From contig JAPLAM010000096.1 of NCBI GenBank assembly GCA_026393275.1, positions 1 to 64,000 on the forward strand: 64,000 nucleotides of DNA, written 5' to 3'. The notes under the pieces are model-generated. The model ran no database searches. It saw only the letters and a list, made by a program, of their open reading frames with translations, and was not told the DNA's origin. The DNA is from Arthrobacter sp. (GTDB taxonomy: Bacteria > Actinomycetota > Actinomycetes > Actinomycetales > Micrococcaceae). The position numbers and the translations under genes are program-made. Below are positions 29,939-38,803 of the stretch, piece after piece. Numbering within the stretch: the first letter of the stretch is position 1; each line of letters begins with the position of its first letter.

Positions 29939-32900
29939 CTAGCGTCGAACGATTGACCTCAAGAGCCTCAATGCTACCGACAGTGAGGCCATGTCATCGG
30001 CCTCGAGCGCGTTCACCTCGTCGAACATTGACTTCGCCCGGCCCAGCTGCTCGACATTCTGGCCTTCCCAGGCTGCCAGCCGTTCCTCCGACGGCATGTC
30101 CGGCGGTGTCGACTCCAGGACCGCCGTCGTCATGTCCGAGACGGTCGAGTACAGGTCGTCGCGGAGGGCCGCACGGGCCAGGGCCTGCCAGCGGTCCTTC
30201 CGGGGCAGTTTGGTGATGCGCTCGAGCAGCGAATCGGCGTGGAACCGGTTGAAGACCGAGTAGTAAACGTGCGCGATGTTCTCCACCGGCTCGGGGCTGA
30301 GGTGCACGATCTTGGCAATGTCCAGCAGCACGAAGCTTTCAAACAGCTCCGCCCAGCGGTGCGCCAGATCCTCGGGAAGCTCCCAGCTCCGGGCCTTCTC
30401 GAGCCAATGCATCACCCGCTCGCGGTCGTCGCCGCGCAGGTAGTCCAGCAGCCGGGCCCGCATCGGGTCCATCAGCGGCTTGAATTCGGCCACGATCTCG
30501 GCGATCGGCCGCGCCGCGCCGCCCTGGCTCAGGATCCAGCGGACCGCACGGTCCAGCAGCCTGCGGATGTCCAGGTGGACAGTGCTCCAGTGCTCGGTCG
30601 GGAACGACGCCGGCAGTTCGTTGAGCTCGCCGACCATGATGTTCAGCTCGTAGACCTCGCGGAGGGCGACGAAGGCCTTGGCGACCGCGGCTTCGGTGGC
30701 GGACGTTTCCTCCATGGCGCGGAACGCGAACGTAATGCCGCCCATGTTGATCATGTCGTTGGCAACCACGGTCGCGATGATTTCGCGGCGCAGCGGGTGG
30801 GTATCCAGGTCCGCGTCGAAGCGTTCCCGCAGCTGCTTCGGGAAGTAGGCGCGAAGCGTCTCGCGGAACCACGGGTCCTCCGCGAGGTCGCTGTCGCGGA
30901 GCGCGGCGGCGAGTTCGATCTTGGCGTAAGCGGCCAGCACGGAGAGTTCCGGCGAGGTCAGCCCCTGCCCCTGTTCAAGACGTTCGCGCAGCGTCTCCGT
31001 GGTCGGCAACGCCTCCAGCTCGCGCTTGAGGTCGGCGGATTTCTCAAGCCAGTCCATCAGCCGCTCGTAGCTGGGGCTCCATTCGGCAACGCGCATCCGG
31101 TCGTTGAGCAGCAGGATGTTCTGGTCGATGTTGTCCTCGAGCACCAGCCGGCCGACTTCCTCCGTCATCGACGCGAGGAACTCCGCGCGCTCCGCGGGGG
31201 CCAGTTTGCCGGCGGCCACCATGCGGTCCACGAAGATCTTGATGTTGACCTCGTGGTCGGAGCAGTCGACGCCCGCAGAGTTGTCAATGGCGTCCGTGTT
31301 GAGGATGACGCCCTGCAGCGCCGCCTCGATGCGCCCGCGCTGGGTCATGCCCAGGTTGCCGCCCTCGCCGACCACCTTCACGCGCAGTTCGCGGCCGTCG
31401 ACGCGGATGGCGTCGTTGGCCTTGTCCCCGACGGCGGCGTTGGTTTCGGTGCTTGCCTTGACGTAGGTGCCGATCCCGCCGTTGTAGAGCAGGTCGGCCG
31501 GGGCGAGGAGGATCGCGCGAAGCAGTTCCGGCGGGCTGAGCCGGGTGGTGCCTTCCGGCAGCCCGAGCGCGGCCCGGACCTGCGCGGAGACCGGAATGGA
31601 CTTGGCCTGGCGGCCGTACACGCCGCCGCCTTCGCTGATCAGCGACTTGTCGTAGTCGTCCCAGGAGGAGCGCGGCAGGTCGAAGAGCCGCTGCCGTTCC
31701 GTGAAGGAGGCCGCCTCGTCCGGGTTCGGGTCGAGGAAGATGTGCCGGTGGTCGAAGGCCGCGAGCAGCCGGATGTGCCGGGACAGCAGCATGCCGTTGC
31801 CGAAGACGTCGCCGGACATGTCGCCGACGCCGACGACGGTGAACGGCTCGGCCTGTGTGTCCAGGTCCAGCTCGCTGAAGTGCCGTTTGACGGATTCCCA
31901 GGCTCCGCGGGCGGTGATGCCCATCGCCTTGTGGTCGTAGCCGACGGACCCGCCGGACGCGAACGCGTCGCCGAGCCAGAAGCCGTAGTCGGCCGCGAGG
32001 CCGTTGGCGATGTCGGAGAAGGAGGCAGTTCCCTTGTCCGCGGCGACGACGAGGTAGGAATCGTCGCCGTCGTGCCGGACGACGTCGGCCGGCGGCACCA
32101 GCGTTTCGCCCTCCGCCGTGGTGACGAGGTTGTCGGTGATGTCCAGCAGGCCGCGGATGAAGGTCTTGTAGCTTTCGACCCCTTCGGCCATCCAGGCGCC
32201 GCGGTCCACCGCGGGGTCGGGCAGTTGTTTGGCGTAGAAACCGCCCTTGGCGCCGGTCGGAACGATCACGGCATTCTTGACGGTCTGTGCCTTGACCAAG
32301 CCGAGGATTTCGGTGCGGAAGTCCTCGCGGCGGTCCGACCAGCGCAGTCCGCCGCGGGCGACCTTGCCGAAGCGCAGGTGCACACCCTCGACCCGGGGTG
32401 CGTAGACCCAGATCTCGAACATCGGCCGCGGGAACGGCAGGCCGTCAATGCCGGAGGGGTCGAGTTTGAAGCTGACGTGCGCCTTGTTCTGGTAGAAGTT
32501 GGTCCGGAGCGTGGCCTGGATCAGGTTCTTGAATGTGCGCAGGACGCGGTCGGCGTCGAGCGTGGCGACCTGTTCGATGGCCGCGTCCAGGCCTCCACGG
32601 ACCGCGTCCTGCCGCTGTTCGCGTCCGGCGGCGTCCAACGCGGGGTCGAAGCGGGCGGCGAAGAGCGCGGTCAGCCCGCGGGTCACGTCGGGGTTGGCCA
32701 GCAGGGTGTCCGCCATGAACTCAAAGGAGTTGGTATTGCCCATCTGCCGCATGTACTTGGCGTAGGCGCGCAACACGACCACCTGGCGCCACTGCATGCC
32801 TTCACGCAGCACGAGGCGGTCGAAGCTGTCCGATTCCACCGCTCCGGACACGGCCGCACCGAAGGACTCAGCCAGCAGGGTCCCGGTGCGCTCCGGATCC

Positions 32901-34795
32901 ACCCCGGCCGGGTACTTGAGGCCGAGATCGTAGAGGAAGAAGTCGCGGTGGTCGGCTGTTCCGATCTCGAAGGGGCGTTCGTCCAGGACCTCGAGGCCGA
33001 GGTTGTGGAAGTACGGCAGGATCTGGCTCAGGCTCTTGGGTTCGAGCATGTACAGCTTGACGCGGGCGTCTTCTTCGAGCGTGGCCCCGGCGCCGTCGGG
33101 CAGGTAGACGTGCACGCCGGGCCGCTCACCGCCGGCGCGCCCGGCCGCGGCGCCGTAGGTCTCGAAGCGGGCGATGTCCTCCAGCGCGTCCTCGACTTCG
33201 TAGTCGACGCGGTAGCTGGCGGGAAAGGCGTCGGCCCAAACGGCGGCGAGGTCCTTGGCGCCGTTCTCGCCGTCGGCGCCGGCCCTGGCGCGCAGGACCT
33301 CGGTGATGCCCTCGCTCCAGGAGCGGGCGGCGCGGACCAGGCGCTTCTCGACCTCTTCGGTGTTGACGTGGCTGACGTCGGCGTCCTTGGGCAGCCGGAT
33401 CCGGAAGAACAGCCGGGCGAGGGCGGACTCGGTCATCCGTGCCTCGTAGTCGATCGAGACCGCGTCGAAGGTCTGCCGCAGTTCCTGCTCGATGCGCAGC
33501 CGGACGTTGGTGGTGTACCGGTCGCGGGGAAGGTAGACGAGGGCGGACATGAAGCGGCCGTAGATATCCGGGCGCAGGAACAGCCGGGTCCGGCGGCGTT
33601 CCTGCAGCCGCTGGATGCCGGTGGCGATGGCGGCGAGGTCGGGGACCTCGATCTGGAAGAGCTCATCGCGCGGGTAGGTCTCAAGGATGCCGAGCAGGTC
33701 CTTGCCGGAGTGCGAGTCCGGCGGGAAGCCGGCACCGCGCAGCACGGCGTCGACCTTTTCGCGGACCACCGGGATGTCCCGGACCGAGCCGGCGTAGGCG
33801 GTCGTGGCGAACAGGCCGATGAAGCGCCGTTCGCCGTTGACGTTGCCGGCGGCGTCGAAGCTCTTGACGCCGATGTAGTCCAAATACGCCGAGCGGTGCA
33901 CCGTGGAGCGAGAGTTGGCCTTGGTAATCACCAGGGCCCGCTTTTCGCGGGCCTTCTTTCGGCCCGTCGCGGTCAGGTGCTGGATCTGGTGGCGGGTGTC
34001 GGCGCTGTCGCGCAGCAGGCCGAGGCCGCTGTCTTCCCGAAGTTCCAGCACGTCCTCGCCTGAGTCGTTGCGCAGGTCGTATTCGCGGTAGCCGAGGAAG
34101 GTGTAGTTCCCGTCGTCCAGCCAGCGGAGCAGGTCCTGGGCCTGACGGAGTTCAGCGATCTGGGCGGCGTTGGCCACCCGTTCGAGGTCCGCGGAAATCT
34201 CGTGCGCCTTGTTGCGCATCTTCGGCCAGTCCTCGACCGCGGCACGGACGTCGCCGAGCACCCGGGAAATGCCTTCGACCAGCTGCTGCCGCTTTGCGTC
34301 GTCGACCCGGTCGATCTCGACCGCGATCCAGGACTCCATGTGCGAGGCGTTGTCACCGTCGGCGATCAGATGTGACAGCTTCGGCATCGCCGCCGTGTCA
34401 CCGCTGGAGATCCCCAGGTTCGAGGGCACCCGTGCGACCTTGACCAGCCGGCCGGTCTCCCGGTTGCGCGTGACGACAAAGAGGGGGTGCATCACGAGGC
34501 GGATCGGGGACTTCTGCCGGACAAGTTCGGCATTGACGGAGTCCACCAGGAACGGCATGTCGTCCGTGACGATGTAGACCACGCTGGACTCGGCCTCATC
34601 GGCGATCAGGATATTTGCGACGCCGGGCTGCCGCTGGGCGGCGGCCTGAAGATGCGTCTGCGACCGGGCCGTGAGGACATCCCCGCCGTAGGCGCGGGCA
34701 TCCTCCTCGGCCAGATGTTCGTAGTAGTCCCCGAAGTACCCTTCACCGGCACCGATTGAAACGGGTTGATCCTCCACGCTGGACCCAGACGACAT
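29939..34795 (-). CDS. gdh: Large NAD-dependent glutamate dehydrogenase
   Basis: A 1618-residue enzyme of the large (180-kDa class) NAD-GDH family, which deaminates glutamate to 2-oxoglutarate and ammonia. ATG 34795 has GGAGG nine bases upstream; TTG 34801 is too close to it. The N-terminal third holds ACT-like regulatory domains (VVYIVTDDMPFLVDSVNAEL near the start). The catalytic part starts at FEIWVYAPRVEGVHLRFGKV and holds ARGGLRWSDRREDFRTEILGLV and PTGAKGGF, with the substrate lysine region, at about 770-850. The Rossmann part has VVGVGDMSGDVFGNGML. A long helical C-terminal domain follows. It is about 35 bases upstream of the pdtaS start on the same strand, so cotranscription is possible. 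Confidence 0.93.
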   Translation of the reverse strand: MSSGSSVEDQPVSIGAGEGYFGDYYEHLAEEDARAYGGDVLTARSQTHLQAAAQRQPGVANILIADEAESSVVYIVTDDMPFLVDSVNAELVRQKSPIRLVMHPLFVVTRNRETGRLVKVARVPSNLGISSGDTAAMPKLSHLIADGDNASHMESWIAVEIDRVDDAKRQQLVEGISRVLGDVRAAVEDWPKMRNKAHEISADLERVANAAQIAELRQAQDLLRWLDDGNYTFLGYREYDLRNDSGEDVLELREDSGLGLLRDSADTRHQIQHLTATGRKKAREKRALVITKANSRSTVHRSAYLDYIGVKSFDAAGNVNGERRFIGLFATTAYAGSVRDIPVVREKVDAVLRGAGFPPDSHSGKDLLGILETYPRDELFQIEVPDLAAIATGIQRLQERRRTRLFLRPDIYGRFMSALVYLPRDRYTTNVRLRIEQELRQTFDAVSIDYEARMTESALARLFFRIRLPKDADVSHVNTEEVEKRLVRAARSWSEGITEVLRARAGADGENGAKDLAAVWADAFPASYRVDYEVEDALEDIARFETYGAAAGRAGGERPGVHVYLPDGAGATLEEDARVKLYMLEPKSLSQILPYFHNLGLEVLDERPFEIGTADHRDFFLYDLGLKYPAGVDPERTGTLLAESFGAAVSGAVESDSFDRLVLREGMQWRQVVVLRAYAKYMRQMGNTNSFEFMADTLLANPDVTRGLTALFAARFDPALDAAGREQRQDAVRGGLDAAIEQVATLDADRVLRTFKNLIQATLRTNFYQNKAHVSFKLDPSGIDGLPFPRPMFEIWVYAPRVEGVHLRFGKVARGGLRWSDRREDFRTEILGLVKAQTVKNAVIVPTGAKGGFYAKQLPDPAVDRGAWMAEGVESYKTFIRGLLDITDNLVTTAEGETLVPPADVVRHDGDDSYLVVAADKGTASFSDIANGLAADYGFWLGDAFASGGSVGYDHKAMGITARGAWESVKRHFSELDLDTQAEPFTVVGVGDMSGDVFGNGMLLSRHIRLLAAFDHRHIFLDPNPDEAASFTERQRLFDLPRSSWDDYDKSLISEGGGVYGRQAKSIPVSAQVRAALGLPEGTTRLSPPELLRAILLAPADLLYNGGIGTYVKASTETNAAVGDKANDAIRVDGRELRVKVVGEGGNLGMTQRGRIEAALQGVILNTDAIDNSAGVDCSDHEVNIKIFVDRMVAAGKLAPAERAEFLASMTEEVGRLVLEDNIDQNILLLNDRMRVAEWSPSYERLMDWLEKSADLKRELEALPTTETLRERLEQGQGLTSPELSVLAAYAKIELAAALRDSDLAEDPWFRETLRAYFPKQLRERFDADLDTHPLRREIIATVVANDMINMGGITFAFRAMEETSATEAAVAKAFVALREVYELNIMVGELNELPASFPTEHWSTVHLDIRRLLDRAVRWILSQGGAARPIAEIVAEFKPLMDPMRARLLDYLRGDDRERVMHWLEKARSWELPEDLAHRWAELFESFVLLDIAKIVHLSPEPVENIAHVYYSVFNRFHADSLLERITKLPRKDRWQALARAALRDDLYSTVSDMTTAVLESTPPDMPSEERLAAWEGQNVEQLGRAKSMFDEVNALEADDMASLSVALRLLRSIVRR

Positions 34796-34852
34796 CGACA
34801 AACGCCTCCATCAAAAGTTCACGGCCGCACCCTTGCGGCCCTCATGGCGAGC

Positions 34853-36211
34853 CTAGCCGTTTGCCCGGCGCTTTGCTGTGGAACTAAGAACAGAGGATCT
34901 TCGATTTCGTTGGACAGGTGCACAAACCAGGTTGGCGATGGCCCTGCGAAGGTCCGAGTCCGGGGCGCATTCCAGCAGCAGCGAGCCGGCCAGGAGCGCG
35001 GCATCGCACGCCGCCGGGTCGGCCGGCAGGAATGCCTCCAGCGGGGCTGTGGGGCCGTAGCGCGCCCAGGCGTCGCGGAGCTGGCGCTCCGGGGAACGCC
35101 CGACGGCGGCGGCCCGCACCTTGTTCAGGACCACGTGCGGCGTCGCCTGCGGGACGGCGGCGTGCAGCTCGGCCAGTCCGCGCACCAGGCGCGGCACGCC
35201 GACCGGGTCGGCGGAGCCGACCGCGTAGACGGTGTCCGCCAGTTCCAGGCTGCGGAGCGTTGCGGCGTTCCGGCGGGGCGCCATCGAGTCGAAGCTGAGC
35301 TCTTCGTCGGCCTCGAGGCAGAACCCGGCGTCGATCACCGTGACCTCGGCTATCTCCCGAGCCCGCCCGTAGACCAGCGAAAGGGCCGCGGCGCGCAGTT
35401 CAGTCCAGCGGTCGGCCCGGGTGATGCCGGTAAGGACCCGGAAGGATCCGGCCCGGGTGGCCACCGGGGCGGCGATCCGGAGTAAGGCCGCTCCGTCCAG
35501 CAGTCCCTGGTCAGCCAGCCGGCAGGCCTGTGCGAGTCCGGCTGCCTCGTCCAGCAGCCCCAGCATCGCGGCCACGCTGGCGCCGTAGCTGTCCGCATCG
35601 ACCAGCACGACCGACTTGCCCGCCGCTGCGAGCTCACCGGCGATGTTGGCGGCCACCAGGGTCCTGCCCGGCGATCCCGCCGGGCCCCAGACGGCGATGA
35701 TCTGCCCGGCGCCCGGCGGCGCGGCCCCGACGTGGGCCAAATCCCCGGCGTCCGCGTAGGCCTCGGGCGTGCGTTCCTGCGTCGGGTCCTGGGTGCGGGG
35801 TTGCGCGCGGAACGCCGCGGAATGGTCCGCGAAGGCACTCGCAGCGTGCCGCTGCCCGGCCCCGCCGAGCTGGGCCACGGCGTCGGCGATCAGGACTGCG
35901 AGCGCGGCGGCCTCCACCCCGGAAACCTCGGCGGTGACGCCGATCCCCTGCAGTCTGGCCGCTTCCTCCGGACTGTCCGTCAGTGCCACCACGGCGACCC
36001 CGACGGCGGACAACCGGTCCACCAGCGAGGCGGTCAGTTCCTCGCTGCCTTCCGCGACGACGGCGGCCCGGGCCAGCCCGGTCTGGCACGCGGCGAGGAG
36101 TTCGGCCAGCTCACCGCAGCGCCGGACCACGGACACCGGACCATGAAGCCGCTCCAGTCCGCCGACCAGGTCGTCGCCGGTGCTGCCCACCGTCACCACC
36201 GGGATGCCCAT
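34853..36211 (-). CDS. CpaE/MinD-like P-loop protein with altered Walker A
   Basis: A 452-residue two-part protein. Residues about 1-110 form a receiver-like alpha/beta domain without a clear phosphorylation site. Residues about 170-430 form a ParA/MinD-type domain. Its P-loop reads VWGPAGSPGRTLVAANIA, so the invariant lysine of GKT is arginine; the switch region VVLVDADSYGASVAAMLGL and VTVIDAGF keep the family form. CpaE-like proteins localise Tad/Flp pilus or secretion machinery. The SAF gene upstream shares one base with it (TGATG), so both come from one transcript. No pilus ATPase or pilin gene is nearby. Whether it hydrolyses ATP is doubtful from the P-loop; it could act as a binding or positioning protein. 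Confidence 0.75.
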   Translation of the reverse strand: MGIPVVTVGSTGDDLVGGLERLHGPVSVVRRCGELAELLAACQTGLARAAVVAEGSEELTASLVDRLSAVGVAVVALTDSPEEAARLQGIGVTAEVSGVEAAALAVLIADAVAQLGGAGQRHAASAFADHSAAFRAQPRTQDPTQERTPEAYADAGDLAHVGAAPPGAGQIIAVWGPAGSPGRTLVAANIAGELAAAGKSVVLVDADSYGASVAAMLGLLDEAAGLAQACRLADQGLLDGAALLRIAAPVATRAGSFRVLTGITRADRWTELRAAALSLVYGRAREIAEVTVIDAGFCLEADEELSFDSMAPRRNAATLRSLELADTVYAVGSADPVGVPRLVRGLAELHAAVPQATPHVVLNKVRAAAVGRSPERQLRDAWARYGPTAPLEAFLPADPAACDAALLAGSLLLECAPDSDLRRAIANLVCAPVQRNRRSSVLSSTAKRRANG

Positions 36212-36852
36212 CAGGACGCTCCGCCCGGGTTCCAGACGACGGAGATCTTCGCCTTGTTGGCTTGCGCCCCCAGCAGTTTAGACATCTGCCCGTCCGGGAC
36301 GAGGACCATCACGACGGTGGAGCGCTGCGAACCCAGGGCCGTGGCCCCCGGCGTGAGCTGCGCGATCTCGGCGCCCCTGAGCAGCAGGGCGGGTTCGCTG
36401 AAGCCGTTGCGGGTGTCCGGCTGCGCGACCCAGATATCCACCCGGGACCCTGCCACGGCCTGCGGCGGCAGTGCCTCGTCGATCGTGACGGCGACAGGTT
36501 TGCGGTCCAGCGCGTCCAGCCGGCCAAGGCTTTCACGCGGGACGAGCTGGTCCTTGCCGATGCGCTGGACGACAACCAGGCCGGCGGCCACGCCGAGCTC
36601 CGGCGTCAGGTAGTGCTGCTCGACGTCGCCCAGCCGGACCTTGACCCGGTGCAGCTTGTCCGTGGTCAGCTTTTCCCCGACGGCGATCGGCCCGCTGGCC
36701 GCATAGGCCTCGGTGGTCTGGTCCGCTGCCGCGACGAGCGAGACGACGCCCACCACGGACGCCAGCACGAGCAGAATGCCGACCAGCAGCCGCGGGTCCT
36801 TCCAGGAAGGTTTCTTCAACCGGGCGCCGCCGGCCACCGTGCTCACAGTCAT
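36211..36852 (-). CDS. SAF-domain membrane protein (CpaB/RcpC-like)
   Basis: A 213-residue protein with one N-terminal membrane segment (about 22-42, LLVGILLVLASVVGVVSLVAAA) and an extracytoplasmic part. A SAF domain starts at SGPIAVGEKLTTDKLHRVKVRLGD. The downstream half resembles RcpC/CpaB (SRVDIWVAQPD). CpaB proteins form part of the envelope-spanning base of Tad pili; in many actinobacteria, short versions like this are found next to a CpaE-like ATPase without pilus genes, as here. Its stop and the CpaE-like start share one base. It is divergent from the small HTH gene at 37006. Confidence 0.78.
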   Translation of the reverse strand: MTVSTVAGGARLKKPSWKDPRLLVGILLVLASVVGVVSLVAAADQTTEAYAASGPIAVGEKLTTDKLHRVKVRLGDVEQHYLTPELGVAAGLVVVQRIGKDQLVPRESLGRLDALDRKPVAVTIDEALPPQAVAGSRVDIWVAQPDTRNGFSEPALLLRGAEIAQLTPGATALGSQRSTVVMVLVPDGQMSKLLGAQANKAKISVVWNPGGAS

Positions 36853-36957
36853 GCGTCCTGCTCCCCCTGTAGTCGCGGCCCCGGCTGCGGACGCCGGACA
36901 CCCCCATTCTCACGAATTGGCGGCGCGGCGGGAAGGACCTGAAGCAAACAACATCAA

Positions 36958-36978
36958 TTTGGGGATAACGGCCCCAAA
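36958..36978. promoter_or_regulatory. Inverted repeat before the small HTH gene
   Basis: TTTGGGG (36958-36964) and CCCCAAA (36972-36978) are exact inverted arms around a seven-base centre, 27 bases upstream of ATG 37006. The arm spacing suits a dimeric repressor or a small hairpin. No T-run follows, so a terminator is unlikely. Confidence 0.45.
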
Positions 36979-37005
36979 CGGCATCCCCGGTGGCAAAATG
37001 GTGTC

Positions 37006-37221
37006 ATGCCACGATTCCTGACCCTCGCGGACGTTGCCGAGCAACTACAGATCAACTCGCCCGCCGCCTATGCCCTGGTCCGAAGTGGCCAACTCAAGGC
37101 CATCCAGGTGGGCGGACGCGGCCAGTGGCGGGTGGAGGAGACCATGCTCGAGCAGTACATCCAGGAGCGCTACGCCGAAGCAAGCCGCATGATCGACGAG
37201 GCCAGGGCCAAGGGTCGCTAG
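37006..37221 (+). CDS. Small helix-turn-helix DNA-binding protein (excisionase/HTH_17 family)
   Basis: A 71-residue protein with an MerR-like winged helix: FLTLADVAEQLQINSPAAYALVRSGQLKAIQVGGRGQWRV covers helix-turn-helix and wing. The C-terminal helix EQYIQERYAEASRMIDEA is charged. The family includes phage excisionases and the BldC-type developmental regulators of actinobacteria. There is no integrase or attachment site here, so a chromosomal regulator is more likely than a mobile-element relic. It lies alone on the plus strand, divergent from the SAF gene and convergent with the hypothetical gene after it (four bases between stops). Targets are unknown. Confidence 0.85.
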   Translation: MPRFLTLADVAEQLQINSPAAYALVRSGQLKAIQVGGRGQWRVEETMLEQYIQERYAEASRMIDEARAKGR

Positions 37222-37225
37222 ACAA

Positions 37226-37798
37226 CTAGCCTTCGGCGCCGCGGACTGATCGCAATCCGGCCAGAGCCCCAAAAGGGATGGTTGCCACCCCGCTGACATT
37301 GGCGGGCCGACGCTCCTCGCCCGGCCGGGTAACGGCCAGGTCCAGAAAATCGCGGCCCACCCTGTCGATGACACCGTGCAGCACGGACTCCTCCGTTGCT
37401 CCCTGCCACACCATCACGGCCAGACTGGCCCGGCCCCTGGCCAGTCCGCGCAGGGCACTGCCCAGTCCCAACCGCTGCCGCACCGACGGCCCTGCGCCCA
37501 CCGCCAGCCTGGAAAGTCCCGCGTAGCGGACGGCGGACGTATACGGAATCAGCACCTGGTGCCGCTCCTCATCGAGGACAAGCCACTGGCTGCCGGCGTG
37601 GCTCAGGGTTCCTTCGCATACCCTCCCGGAGCCGAGGTGGACGCCGATCCGGAGCCCCACCGAACCTCGCAGCCGGTCTGCCAACTCCACCGCGGCCGCA
37701 TCCACCCGCGCCCGCTCGTCGATTTCGACGTCCAGGTCCAGGCGCTCGCCGGCGGCAAGTTGCGCCTCCAGGTCTGCAAACAGGGTGTCCCAACGCAT
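37226..37798 (-). CDS. Conserved actinobacterial protein of unknown function
   Basis: A soluble 190-residue protein starting at ATG 37798 (MRWDTLFADLEAQLAAGERLDLDVEIDERAR); the frame continues to 37861 but the extension is Arg-rich and unlike a real N-terminus. The N-terminal 60 residues are acidic and helical. The rest has an alternating beta pattern (LRIGVHLGSGRVCEGTLSHAGSQWLVL) like a small barrel. I know no function for it. Proteins of this type occur near secA and the LysM/Rv3235-like genes in related actinobacteria, as here. No motif for catalysis is visible. Confidence 0.65.
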   Translation of the reverse strand: MRWDTLFADLEAQLAAGERLDLDVEIDERARVDAAAVELADRLRGSVGLRIGVHLGSGRVCEGTLSHAGSQWLVLDEERHQVLIPYTSAVRYAGLSRLAVGAGPSVRQRLGLGSALRGLARGRASLAVMVWQGATEESVLHGVIDRVGRDFLDLAVTRPGEERRPANVSGVATIPFGALAGLRSVRGAEG

Positions 37799-37890
37799 GG
37801 CGCCAGCGTAGGCGCGCCCCCGGCGACGGTCAATCCACATTCCTGCGCACCCTCTAGACAAACAAACCCCGAAAGGATCAAACTTCTTTT

Positions 37891-37922
37891 AAAGACATCA
37901 AATTGCACCAAAAGACATTAAA
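37891..37922 (+). repeat. Direct repeats AAAGACATYAAA, 20 bp apart
   Basis: AAAGACATCAAA (37891-37902) and AAAGACATTAAA (37911-37922) differ at one base and lie on the same helix face. The second runs into the AAGGAGG ribosome site of the LysM gene. The AT-rich block stands out from the GC-rich surroundings and could be an operator, or part of the core promoter. Confidence 0.5.
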
Positions 37923-37932
37923 GGAGGCGGTT

Positions 37933-38751
37933 GTGGCTCTCAAGAAATTGTCCGTCACCGGGGCTCGGCGCGGCCTCGGGGCCGACGCGGCCATGGCGGC
38001 CGTCATCCTGCTGCTGGGGGCCTTCCTGGCCGTGTCGGGAGCCCAGCTCGCGCAGCGCCTGCATGCCTCCACGGCGAGGCGCCAGTCCCTCTCCTTTGAG
38101 GACCACATTGGCGTGGTCGCCAACACCACGGGCCTCATTGTGGTCGTCTGGTGGGCGCTGTCCTTCCTGATTGCCATCGTGTCCGCGCTGCTCGAACGCA
38201 GCGGCAGCCGCCGGGCCGCCGCAGCGGCGGGGAAGTTCAGCCCGGCGTTCATGCGCCGGCTGGCATTGGCTGCCGTCGGGCTGCAGCTCGCCACGGCCCC
38301 GCTGGCCCACGCGGCGCCCGGTCCCGCCGGTCCGGGCACGCCTCCCCCTCCCGCGGTTGCCGCGGCGTGGGTCCCCACCGGCGGCGCCCTGGCGCCCACC
38401 GTTCCTGCACCGGCGACGGTTCCTGCCCCGGAACCTACCGACCCCACACACCGCCCCCGGAGCCTTGGCCTCGATCCGCACTGGACACCGGCGCCGCCGC
38501 CGGTGGATCCCCGCACTCTCGCCGCCCTTCCGCTGCGGACGCAGGAGCCTCCGCTGGGCACCGCCGACGTAACCGTCCGGACCGGGGATTCGCTGTGGAG
38601 CATCTGCGCGGCGGAGCTGGGGCCGCTGGCGTCCGACGTCGACGTCGCCGTGGCATGGCCGCGGCTCTATCAGGCCAACCTCGACGTCATCGGCGGCGAC
38701 CCCGGACTGCTGCTTCCCGGGCAGGTCCTCAGGATGCCGGTCGGTCCGTAG
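37933..38751 (+). CDS. LysM-domain membrane protein
   Basis: A 272-residue envelope protein. GTG 37933 follows AAGGAGG by five bases, so it is preferred over the ATG at 37903. Membrane helices lie at about 20-40 (MAAVILLLGAFLAVSGAQLAQ) and 65-85, and a third at about 110-130 ends in APLAHAAPG, like a signal-peptidase site. A Pro/Ala/Thr-rich linker follows. The C-terminal LysM domain (about 215-270) has VRTGDSLWSICAAELG and LYQANLDVIGGDPGLLLPGQVLRMP. LysM binds N-acetylglucosamine polymers such as peptidoglycan. The gene precedes the Rv3235-like gene by 52 bases, on the same strand. The linker is likely to span the wall. Confidence 0.82.
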   Translation: MALKKLSVTGARRGLGADAAMAAVILLLGAFLAVSGAQLAQRLHASTARRQSLSFEDHIGVVANTTGLIVVVWWALSFLIAIVSALLERSGSRRAAAAAGKFSPAFMRRLALAAVGLQLATAPLAHAAPGPAGPGTPPPPAVAAAWVPTGGALAPTVPAPATVPAPEPTDPTHRPRSLGLDPHWTPAPPPVDPRTLAALPLRTQEPPLGTADVTVRTGDSLWSICAAELGPLASDVDVAVAWPRLYQANLDVIGGDPGLLLPGQVLRMPVGP

Positions 38752-38803
38752 GCCCAACACCCAACGAACAACAACCCGCAAGCCCACGAGCAAAGGAAGC
38801 CCC

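Noticed and set aside
28498-30216. 572-codon plus-strand frame
   Set aside because: Antisense of pdtaS, which has clear PAS, HisKA_2 and ATPase motifs.
30239-34063. Long plus-strand open frame of 1274 codons
   Set aside because: It is the mirror of the glutamate dehydrogenase gene, whose domains are clear on the minus strand.
37006-37221. Excisionase of a mobile element
   Set aside because: No integrase, att site or phage gene is near, and the surrounding genes are conserved core genes.
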